A stretch of 64,000 bases of DNA from Lomentospora prolificans (Eukaryota > Ascomycota > Sordariomycetes > Microascales > Microascaceae). Shown piece after piece: positions 11,881 through 21,835 of this stretch. Under the pieces are notes generated by a model, which saw only the letters and a list, made by a program, of their open reading frames with translations, did not search any database and was not told the origin of the DNA. Within the stretch, counting starts at the first letter, position 1, and each line of letters begins with the position of its first letter. The stretch is taken from the NCBI GenBank assembly GCA_029532625.1, contig JARFXM010000010.1:558001-622000 (forward strand). Direction: 5' to 3'. The translations under genes were made by a program, and so were the position numbers.

Positions 11881-14800
11881 GCCTCGCTCATGACTCCTGA
11901 ACCTCGGACATTGAAGCGGCTGGCCTGAGGAGAATTATCGCCGCATCACTGAGTGTTACCGTACTCTTTCTTCCTCGACGGTATGGTCGTCTTCGAGGCT
12001 GCAAGTAATAAAAGGTACCAAGTACAATCTTTATTGGTCGACTCCCTGAGGTTCGAGACATTTCCCGCCGCATTTTTGTCGCAGCTTGCAATCCATTCCT
12101 CCCCAACAGTGCTAGTTGATGAGATTGACTTGTTGGTTGGGGATGTGGCCGCGCAAGGCTCCGTGATGTTACCAGGGTGGACGATTTGAACGTAGGGGCT
12201 GGAGCATTATGGTGCCATTCCCGGAATCAGGTGCAAGGACGATCCGGCTCGACTCTCCGAATTCAGTACTCCCCTCTCAGGGGTTTTCTTTTCGGCCGTA
12301 ATTTTCGGTAGTTCGGGGTATAGGCAGTACAATGGGGACGGGTTCGGTTCAGCCTAGTCCAGTTTAATAAATTTTAGTTCGGCTCCATCAGATCCTGCTG
12401 CAACGACCATGTCCTGGAAGGATTCGCGATGAGGGAAAAAAAGGAAGGTGCTATCCGCAGATCCCCGGAAGATGCTAGATTGGCGAGAAAGGGGGTAATT
12501 ACAGTGGGCCTCCCTGGACTCATCGTAACCCAGGAGCTGATTCCTGTCTGGCGGTTCTCACGGTTCCGTCGCCGTGGGTTCGGCTGTTGTTAAGGGAGGT
12601 TGCATGAGGAGGATTGTTGGCAGAGGCCATCATATGGTGTGGCATTCTTTTTGTCTTTCGATAGATCTACTGGTAGGTAATGTCTTGATGGCTAGGCTAT
12701 CTAAACGTGTTAGGTCCGTGTCCGGGAATGTCGGAGTAATAACGGTTCCAGCCACAGTTAGCAACCGGCTCACCGGTAGCATTCGGTAACCGCTCGCCTC
12801 TCCATCCTTCTTCGACAGTCAAAGCTTCTCTCGCCAGGTGTATCCTCGCCTGGCGCTCGGCTCAGGTGAAAGCTCCCTCCAGGATCCACGCTAGCGAGGA
12901 GTGAAGAGAAGCTAAGTCATAGCTCCTGGAAATACGACCTCGAGCGTCAAGCGAAATGGGCTGGACCCTGATGCGCAAGCGACAAACCGTGGCCCTTTTT
13001 TCTCCCGCTTCCCCGAGACCTATTTCTGGATTTTCCTTTTTTTCCTTTTTTTTTTTGTCTTTCCTTCTTCTTCTTTGGGGGTGGGTTGGAAATGATAGCC
13101 ATCTTTCAACGCCAGTATTATTTTAGGCCACAACGAAAAACAGCACGGCCGAAGCGTGGGAAAAATGACCCAGCGCTTGTTTCATGTATTAAGTTGGTTG
13201 CACAACCAGAAATCTCGAAATAACTTGACAATTTTGTTGATCGAGAACAGCCCGCAGCGGATATGTGGTGTGGTGAAGGACCGACGTCGATGATTGAAGC
13301 GGAGGTTAACGACTAGGGGAATAAACGATGACACCGAGTGGGTCATGCCAAGCTTAATAAAATTGCGATCGACGGAAGCACAAAGCTTTCTCTTGGGCTC
13401 GAAGAAGTGACCTAACTACTTCGTAATACTACCCCAGAGGCCAGCTTCAGAAAGACATGTGCGAGGAGCAACAACCAACGACTTGACGATGTTCGTCTTT
13501 TTTTTTTCTTTTTTTTCTTCTTTTTTTTTCCTTTTTTTTCTTTCTTTTTTTTTTCCCCTTCTCTCTATCGCCTCAGTCGTGCCATACTTAAAAGCCAGAA
13601 GCTTGGAGGGGCAAAAGCCAGGTCTTCAGTCCAATCACATCATTCCAAATTTCGCGGGACTAACAGCTCCCGTCCTTGATGCAAAATGAAATCCGAAGCT
13701 GCAGAACCTGTAAATACGAGCGACCATACTCAGGATGTATATGTATATTCGCGATGCAAACCACGACCACTATTGCTCTCCATCAAGAATGTCAACGTGT
13801 TGGGACGATGATGCAGGGAGGACTGTTTGGTGAAGCGAGAGAAGCATTCGTAGCCCTCAATGTTTCCCGGCGAGATTGGCGATTTCTCTTGCCAAGCCCA
13901 GCTTCTCCCTGTATTATACCCGAGTCGTTGATATGATCCGACTGTTCCGAGTCGCCGGGGTTGAACTGAACTGTCTAACCAACCAATCAAGGTCCCTGAA
14001 AAATCAGGAGGGAAGAATCCATTGACCAGCGCGCTTCGTTCACCAACAGAGAGATCTTCGAATTTCTTCCATTTTGCCCCCGTGCCAGTTTAGTGCCGAC
14101 ACCAGGAATAGAAGAGCAGAACTCGGGGACGGGGACTTCGGGGACTTCGGGTTTGGCGAGTTTGACTCGGTCTAGCAGTTTAAACTTCTTTCGCGCCGTT
14201 CACAAATTGCCCCACGGAGAACGGGAGCTAGCCTGTCGGGCTAGGCCAGCCGAGACACAGAAAAGGGCGCAAGAAGAAGGATACGGAAGGTCCTGGACCA
14301 AGCAAGTGTTGGCCAGGCCGCTCATGCTCCAATAAACTTCGCTTCGCGGATGGCGATCAATATTCCCCGTCCGACTAAATGACCCTCACACTCTCTTAGC
14401 GTCGCGCTTGTTCCCGTTCTAAGGCATCCTCCGGGATTATTAGTTAAGGCTAGGCTCTTGGCTCGGACGAAGACTTTTGGAGTCCCGACCTAGTGCCTGG
14501 ACTTTCTTGTCGACCGAAGTATGTGTAACTTCGGACAATATTGTTATGGGAAAAGTCTGTCAAGATATCCTGCTCCTTCGAGCAATGAGAATGTACGGAA
14601 TATTATCTCGAACTTGTTTGCCCCGTGGATGGGGAATAGGCAACAAGCCGGCGTTGTTAACGGAAGTCTTCCCCGCAAGGGTTGAAACCTTTCCGTCTTC
14701 TTAAAGAAAGGGACCCCGGCAAATTTAGCTATGTGCATGGTGGTAGTTGAACTACCAGCGCAAGGTATATTAGCCGAAGCACATCACGTTGCAATGTTGG

Positions 14801-15678
14801 AGATGATTGATGAAACTCAAATGACAAGTTAGGGAGGGCGTGGAGGTGTAATATGCTAGCTGGTGATGTCTTTCAGGTAGGGATTGATGTATAATACAGT
14901 CCTTTTTTTTTTTTTTTTTTTTTAGAAGGGGGGAAGGTGAGATGTCAGTACCAGGGGGCGCCTGTGGATGTCGGTCCCAGGGGATGGTTTACTAGGGAAG
15001 TAGGAAGGAAGGTACGACGTCAAAACCGTCGCATGACTAGCCTCTCCTTACGACTCTCTTCGAAGTCGCATCCCCTTGCTGTTCAACAGGGCCATCCCTA
15101 CATGCAGGGGAGAGAGGGTGCCATTATGCATACCACATATCTCTTTTCCCTGATCCTTCCTCTTACGCCAAACCACTGCATTCCCTCTGCTGTCCCCTGA
15201 GATCCTGGTATGCATATGTGAGTGGCTTGGTATGGCTTTTTGTGCCTCTTCCAACACTTCAAACTAAGCCATATCGAGATCTTGTGGTTTGGAATATCTT
15301 TTTCAGGCCTAGACATTAAAATAGGAAAATATCCTCGTCTGGCCTATTCTCCTGAGTCGTGCACCTTGACAGCCGATGATGGTCTTGATGCTGTTGCTTC
15401 TTATCATGTAAGGCAGGCGTCGACAATTCCTTTAAGGCCAGCACTACCCCTTCTTGTTCCTTGTATTTCTCATTTTTAATATTTTCTTTTTCGTGCTTGG
15501 ACTGCCTTATCAACTGTCGATCACCGGCGATCTCTTTCTCTTTCGATCTTGCCAGCCAGGCCATTCCGACCCGTAACCGTTCAGGGATCTTAAACTCAAC
15601 ACCTGGTTTTCCCCATTCACCCTCGAAAGTCTCATATCTCCATTTGCCAGGCCATAGCCAGCAGAGTGGGACGCAACG
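11881..15678. other. Gene-poor stretch with low-complexity tracts
   Basis: No gene can be supported in these 3.8 kb. Upstream parts of the HET relic may reach to about 12100. Low-complexity features include pyrimidine-rich tracts at 13020-13075 and 13494-13565, short GGGGACTTC-type tandem copies near 14125-14150, and a run of 21 T at 14903-14923. The last kilobase must include the promoter of the receptor gene that starts at 15679. Confidence 0.5.
14903..14923 (+). repeat. Homopolymer run of 21 T
   Basis: An uninterrupted T tract lies in gene-free sequence. No tRNA, 5S gene or retroelement 3' end is visible next to it on either strand. Confidence 0.6.
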
Positions 15679-17345
15679 ATGGAAGCCGCTGACCTGGTTG
15701 CGCGAGCGTGGGCTCCAGGGACTGATTTCCCGCCGCCCAAGGAATTGGACTGGCTTTACCATCTGGGGTTGGCGATTATCTGCACTCTCTGGACCTTGTC
15801 TCTCATCGTCATCAGCTTGCGGATATGGACCCGATGGACAGCGAAACAATTGGGCACCGGTAAGTCTTTTGAGCTGTGCGCTTGGCTGGACAAACGACAT
15901 ATCAGTGGAGTGGTTGAAATGGTGGTCTAACAGGTATTGATACAGATGATGCCCTTATTCTCGCCGCCATGGTAGGTCAAGAAATGCTCACCGGAAGAAG
16001 GAGGTTTACTTTCGTCACAGTCCAGCTGCTTACGACAATTTCTAGGCTGTCAACACCGGCTGGTTTTATACGTTGATTATGTGTAAGTTGAAATTCCTTA
16101 TATCTCCCATCTTTTTCTTCTTCTTTTTTTCTTTTTTTCTTTTTCTTTTCTTGCTTGGTTTTGTCGAAGATATTGTTTTGTTTGGAGGACAGGAAGAGAA
16201 AAAGAGGACTGGAAACAAGCGAGGCAGTGCGGTGGAAAGAATGCAAGAGCCTAACAAATTTGCCTCGCGACAGACGTGAAAACGAAATATGTCGGAATCC
16301 ACTATTGGGACGCACCCGAACTCACGTACGACCAACAAGCCACCGCGAAGTTGTACGAGTGGCTGATCATCCTGCTGTATCATCCCGTTCTCGGTTTCGT
16401 CAAGGCGTCTGTTCTCTGCTTCGACCAAAAATTCACGGGCGTCAAGAGGTCAATCCGATACACCGTCTACGCTCTCCAGGCCATCAACGCCGGCTCCATG
16501 ATTTCCATCTTCAGCGTGACCCTCTTCCAGTGCCAGCCCATCTCGCTCAATTGGACACCGAACTATAAGCGAGCCTGCATCGACAATATTGCCTTCAACT
16601 ACGCGTACAACTGCATCGTCATCATCACCGACGTTGCTGTGTTGGCCGTGCCATTCTGGGCCTTCATTGGTCTCCAGATGCCGATTCGCTTGAAGATTGC
16701 TCTTCTTAGTGTCTTTGCGCTCGGAATTATGTAAGTGCACCCTTAGGGCTTTGCTTTTTTCTTTCCCTCTCCCGTTGCGCTGCTGGATTTGGCTCTAACA
16801 GGTGAACAATGAAAAGTGTCACCGTCATCTCTTGCGTCCGTCTTATTCTCCTGATCTCCTGGTTCGACCAGTTCTACAAGGGCCTCGGCAGCCCCGATAT
16901 CTACTACTCCGCGGGCTGGACCATCTCCCCCATCGAAAGCAACCTCGCCATTATCGCTGCTTCTATGCCCGCCCTCTGGCCCTTGTTCCGAAGATGGTTC
17001 CCCAACGTCTTCTCCGGCTTCAACAGCTCGTACCCCGCCAACGCCGCACCCAGTAGCAGCAATCGTGCGACGGCATTCCGCTCTCAGCGTAGCCGGCCCA
17101 TGGGCTCCACACGCATTACTGACGACGACGACACTTTTATGATGAAGACGATGCACGCAAATGTCCATGCGGATGGCAGAGCCGCTACGCCTACGGGTTC
17201 GCAGGACGGCATCATTGACTGCAAGAACGGTATTATGCGCACGACCAACGTTGAGGTGGAGTATGAATCGAATGCCAAGAGCGACAAGGAGTATGCCGAC
17301 GATGGAGAGGGTTATGTTAGGAAAAAGGTGGCATACGCCGTGTAG
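15679..17345 (+). CDS. Fungal rhodopsin-like seven-helix receptor (PTH11-type, no CFEM domain)
   Basis: Integral membrane protein of the large fungal family with a rhodopsin-like seven-helix domain, some members of which sense surfaces or host cues. Exons: 15679-15859, 15934-15971, 16046-16082, 16274-16730 and about 16817-17345, giving about 413 residues. Seven hydrophobic segments can be followed, from LYHLGLAIICTLW through AVNTGWFYTLIM, a conserved-type FSVTLFQCQP loop and ACIDNIAFNYAYN, to the last helix and a hydrophilic cytoplasmic tail. Intron 3 (16083-16273) is long and carries a pyrimidine-rich tract. The last junction is uncertain: the obvious CAG acceptor (16799-16801) puts TGA in frame, whereas AAAAG at 16812-16816 restores the frame. 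So either an unusual acceptor is used or the gene carries a stop. Ligand and role are unknown. Confidence 0.8.
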
Positions 17346-18779
17346 GATTCTTTCGAATAGGAGAGAAAGAGAGTGTGTGTACCTAAGTTCTATCTATATG
17401 GGGAAAACTTGACTGTAGCTTTCCAGGTACAGATCCCTTTCTTCGCGGAGGGGGAGGGGGGAGCTCTTCATGTCAAAGATTACCGTCATCTAGAGGGTCC
17501 CCATAATTTTATAACGTTAGGTACTTAATTAGCACATTCCTTTGTATCAGTCGAAATTTTTGGCCTTGATTTGGTGACGATGAAAGCCTCTTTCCGATAT
17601 GGTTTCGAACGCCAAGCTGGAAGAAAAAAAGGAAAAAGAAGAAAAAACATGACCAGTTGGCGATCATCATACCGACACCGAACTTTCGAGAGCGCACCAT
17701 ACATCGTGATATCGACCGCTGATTGAGATACTCTCCCTCCCGAGTCTTTCAGTGACATGGCCATGATACCAGTGGAGAAACGCTCGAGGCTTGGCGCCAA
17801 TACCAGTCGGGTAACACGGATTGCCGCGGAAGTTAATACAAGGGGAAAAGGGCAATACTTAAAAGGGGCTAAAATAAGCATAGCCAGTGGACCAGAAGAC
17901 CATTTCCCGTCGGTTATGACAGTCGGAGGCCGGAAGAGTCGGGGCAATTCGCAGAGGTGTTATTGTTGATGTCGATAACTTTCGCGCCTTGTCTAAGTTC
18001 CAAATCAACGGCCTATATCGTATGTACCGAGCGCGTGAGAAATCCGAAGACAATAATTTAAAATGAACCTCGTTCAATGAATAATAAGAAACCGTCTCTT
18101 GCAGCTGTTGGCTTTGGTGTCGAGGGGGTCGCATACCCTTGCTCTAAACCGGGGCCACCATTGGGGTTCTTCACAAGGGGGCCCTGAGCCAGGATTCGCA
18201 CTAATCTTGGTGGTGACTTTTTGTGGAGGGCTTTCGACTCCATCCCCACTTAAACCCTCAGGGATTGTCGTGCCTCACATATAGGATGCAGGCAAGTAAC
18301 CAGCTGCAAAAATAGCTGGAGCATCCAGGGCAATTTTGTACATATGTACAACAGTTTCTTGAGCATCATTTATTTTTCTTTTTTGGCTGTGGCCTGGCCC
18401 ATACCCCTGGGATCCCGCGTATTTCGCAAGCCACCTTGCCACCTCAACAGGGGGGCGGAACGTCCATTTCCAGGAGATATCGATGGATCCCCCAATTCCA
18501 ATGTCACCTCGCCGTTCATGCCACTCAAACCACTTTCCAAAGTGTGGCAGTTGAAATTCTTCGGGAGCAGCGCTAAATGGCGAGATGGCTTGGCGTTAAC
18601 CCCTTTCACTGCCTTGGTGTGGATTGTGACCCTGCTCCAACCACGAGGCTAGCCCGCCCAGGATGAAGAATGCGCCGCCGCTGACATTTCCTTCCTGAAC
18701 CTCCACGAAGCGAGGATGGAGAATGGAAGCTATCATTTTGGGATTCCCTGCCGCCATTAACCCCACAATAATACTACAC

Positions 18780-18785
18780 CACGTG
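18780..18785. promoter_or_regulatory. CACGTG E-box palindrome (within CCACGTGG)
   Basis: The 8-bp palindrome CCACGTGG lies about 235 nt upstream of the GMC oxidoreductase ATG and 35 nt before its TATA box. bHLH factors bind CACGTG. A functional role is inferred from position only. Confidence 0.35.
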
Positions 18786-18819
18786 GACGAGTATCATCCG
18801 TCTCCATTCGCGGCCAGCA

Positions 18820-18827
18820 TATAAAAG
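18820..18827 (+). promoter_or_regulatory. TATA box of GMC oxidoreductase gene
   Basis: TATAAAAG about 190 nt before the ATG at 19016, followed by a pyrimidine-rich leader, as in strongly expressed fungal genes. Confidence 0.55.
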
Positions 18828-19015
18828 TCGTGATGATCCTTCCTCCTTTTTGATTCTTGCCTCATCCTCAAGAGCGGCGTATTTGGCGTGAAAGCGAATT
18901 AACTTTCCCTTTTGACACCATCTTCTCTCTTGTTCGCCCTTCTCTTTGTTGGGCATCCACTCTTTTGTACCCCACGCTCCTTTTCCCCCAATTTCTGTTT
19001 TCGACACCTTTCACC

Positions 19016-21428
19016 ATGCGTCTTCTCAAGACTTTCTCCATTGGCGCTTGCGTCCTCGGCGTCGTCGAGGCCCTCCCCCGTCGGGTCTCTGACTTCTCCA
19101 AGCGACAGGTCACCCAGCTTCGAGACGAATATGATTTCGTCATCATTGGCGCCGGTACTGCCGGTTTGACCGTTGCTGACCGTGTCTCGGCTGCCTTCCC
19201 CCACCGTATGTTATTGTTTCCGGACCCCGGATATTTAGTTGCGTCTTGATCAGCGACACGTGGATTAACGTGCATGTCCCACACAGGAACCGTCCTCGTC
19301 ATCGAGTACGGTAAGATCGAGCAGAGCGTTGGCTACTACGACCCTCCAGAGGATGGTAAGGGTGTTAGCCGTCTTGTCATCAGCTCTCCCCCCGTTGAGA
19401 GTGTCAACAACCGCTCTGCCACTGTTATCCTTGGCATGACTGTTGGTGGATCTTCCGCTGCCAACGGCCAGTTCTTTGACCGAGGTTCCAAGTATGATTA
19501 CGACGAGTGGGCGCGGCTCGGTCTGCCCGAATTCAGGGGTGGTGAGAAGTGGGATTGGAAGCACTTGTACCCCTCGTTCCAGAAGGTAGGACACACCAGA
19601 CCGACCTTGTGCGAAAGCTACCGCGAGTGACTCTCCTCGGGTGGTTTTCCAACATGGCAATTTTCTTTTCTCTCTTTGCCTTTTCATTCTTATCTTTCAT
19701 CCATCCGTTTTCCACCCTCCCCACCACGAGGCGTTCACGGCGTCTTATCGGAACTTCTCTTCCGTCATTCACCAACCCGTCAATTCCAAATGAGACCCTA
19801 GTTGCTAACAGAATATTATCAGAGCTCCTTCTTGACCGAGCCCAGTGCCGAGCTTGCCGCCGAGTTCGGCTACACCTGGGACTCCTCCAACTATGGTGGT
19901 GACTCCATCCAGGCCTCCTTCCCCCCCTTCCAGTGGCCTATCCAGAGTACGTTTATACTGCTGTATTTCAGCTCCCTTCAAATAATTTCTAACTCTTAAC
20001 TTCTTCCTTTAGGCATCTCATGGAAGGCCTTCGAGGAGTTCGGTCTTGAAACCCCCAAGGATTGCGCCGACGGTAACAAGCACGGACTTTGCTGGGTTCC
20101 TACAGCCCAGAACTCGGAGACGGTCGAGCGCTCGCATGCTGGTGTTGGTCACTACACCAACATTGCCGCCAGCCGGCCCAACCTCGACCTCTTGGTCGAG
20201 CACAAGGTCACCCGTCTTGTCGTTGACAAGACCAAGAAGGTTCCTGCCGTGGAGTTCCGGCCCGTTGCCGGTGGCGATGTCAAGACTATCCGTCCCAAGC
20301 GCGAGGTCATCCTCTCCGCCGGTGCTATCCACACTCCCCAGATCCTCCAGCGCAGCGGTGTCGCGTCTGCTGAGTACCTCAAGTCGGTTGGCATTGAGCT
20401 AGTCGAGGACCTTCCCGGTGTTGGCCAGAACTTCCAGGATCACTGCGGTCCCCCCATCACCTTCTCATGTATGAAGTGCCTCTCTCTGTCGGTAGGAAGA
20501 ACCTAGCACTAACCGTAGTTTTGCTTCCTTTTAGACGATACTCCCCACCCCAGCGAGGCCGATGTCACCAACAACGCTACCTTTGCCGCCGAGGCCGTTG
20601 CCCAGTTCCGTGAACGCCCCGCTCGCGGCCCTTACACTCTTGCCATGGGTAACAGCGCCGCCTACGTCTCCCTGCCCAAGATCACCTCCGAGTACAAGCA
20701 GATTGTCGCCAAGATCCGAAAGCAAATCAAGGACCGATCCGCACTCCAGTACCTCCCCGAAGGCGCCTCCAAGTCCGTCCAGAAGGGTTATCTCGCCCAG
20801 CTTGAGGTCATTGCTCAGGCCCTTGAGAACCCCGAGCACCCCATTTTGGAGGCTCCCTTCGCCACCGGCCCCGCTACCGCTTTCCTTCTCAAGCCTCTCA
20901 GCCGTGGTACTGTCTTGCTCAACCCTGAGGATCATGACGCTACCCCGATTGTCAACTACCGCACCGCTGCTAACCCCATCGATCTCGACATCATGGTTAC
21001 CTATGTTGACTACTTCCGCCGCCTCTATGCCACCGACACCTGGCAGTCCCTTAACGCCGTTGAGGTCGCTCCCGGTGCCGAGGTCACTGACCACAGCGAG
21101 CTTGTTGAGTTCATCAAGAACAGCATCATTCAGTCTCTAATGCACCCTTGTTGCACTGCCGCTATGCTTCCCCGAGAGAAGGGTGGTGTGGTCAACTCGA
21201 GCCTTGCCGTTTACGGTATCTCTGGCCTCCGTGTTGCTGACTGTTCCATCATTCCTACCCTCCCAGCTGCCCACACCACCACCACCGCCTACGCCATTGG
21301 CGAGAAGGCAAGTTATCCCCAGCGAAGTACTTTGTTTCCGTTATAAAGGGATCATCATTGCTAACATGACTTTCTCTTAGGCTGCTGATATTATCATCAA
21401 GAAATGGCAGAAGGACTGTAAGGCTTAA
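19016..21428 (+). CDS. Secreted GMC (glucose-methanol-choline) FAD oxidoreductase
   Basis: FAD-dependent oxidase or dehydrogenase acting on alcohols or sugars outside the cell or in a secretory compartment. Exons: 19016-19205, 19287-19585, 19823-19946, 20013-20468, 20535-21307 and 21381-21428, all in phase, giving 629 residues. An N-terminal signal peptide (about 20 residues) is followed by the dinucleotide-binding motif GAGTAGL. The FAD-binding signature follows near GMTVGGSSAANGQF, then SAGAIHTPQILQRSG, a typical GMC motif 2. The active-site region reads LMHPCCTAAM, with the C-terminal partner region LPAAHTTTTAYAIGEKAAD. The last intron (21308-21380) begins GCAAGT rather than GT, and splicing there gives EKAAD, the expected end of the family. 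Relatives include aryl-alcohol oxidases, patulin synthase and versicolorin B synthase; the substrate cannot be told. It is convergent with the secreted mosaic gene downstream. Confidence 0.93.
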
Positions 21429-21835
21429 GACCCAGCATCACGAATAATTGATTGGGAGTTGACATGGACTAGTTAAGCTTGCATAGAGCGTTCAGTTGGT
21501 GAATAGGTGATGATGAGAACGCTCATTTAATAATATATATATATATATGTACTTTAACCACATGTTATCCTTCCCTCCTGCTTTCTAGCCTTCCCAAAGT
21601 GACATACATGTTTCTCCGCTAGTATTCAGACCCCAACCTGTGGTTTAAAAACTGATCAACTGTATTGAAGGCATAAAAGCTACAACCAAAGCTGACAAGC
21701 ATACCTCTAATCTTAAACCAATAGCCATAGCCCAAACACCAGTTTTCCTCTAGTAACGCCAATCACAGAGAGTCTAAGCATACAAAAAAAAGAAAAAAAA
21801 AGAAAAAGAGATATTGAACATCTATGTCAGCCTCC
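21429..21835. other. Convergent 3' intergenic region with short AT microsatellite
   Basis: AT-rich spacer between two convergent genes. It holds an (AT)n run at about 21533-21547 and an A-rich stretch at 21782-21806. It probably supplies both 3' untranslated regions. Confidence 0.5.

Larger units (their letters stand above)
17346..19015. other. Intergenic: receptor 3' side and GMC oxidoreductase promoter
   Basis: No gene is supported. Frames of up to 140 codons on the minus strand near 17525-17947 lack any recognised motif and overlap plus-strand frames. The last 250 nt hold a CACGTG palindrome and a TATA box for the next gene. Confidence 0.45.

Noticed and set aside
17525..17947. 140-codon minus-strand frame between receptor and oxidase genes
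   Set aside because: Composition is not protein-like, no motif is present, and other frames overlap.
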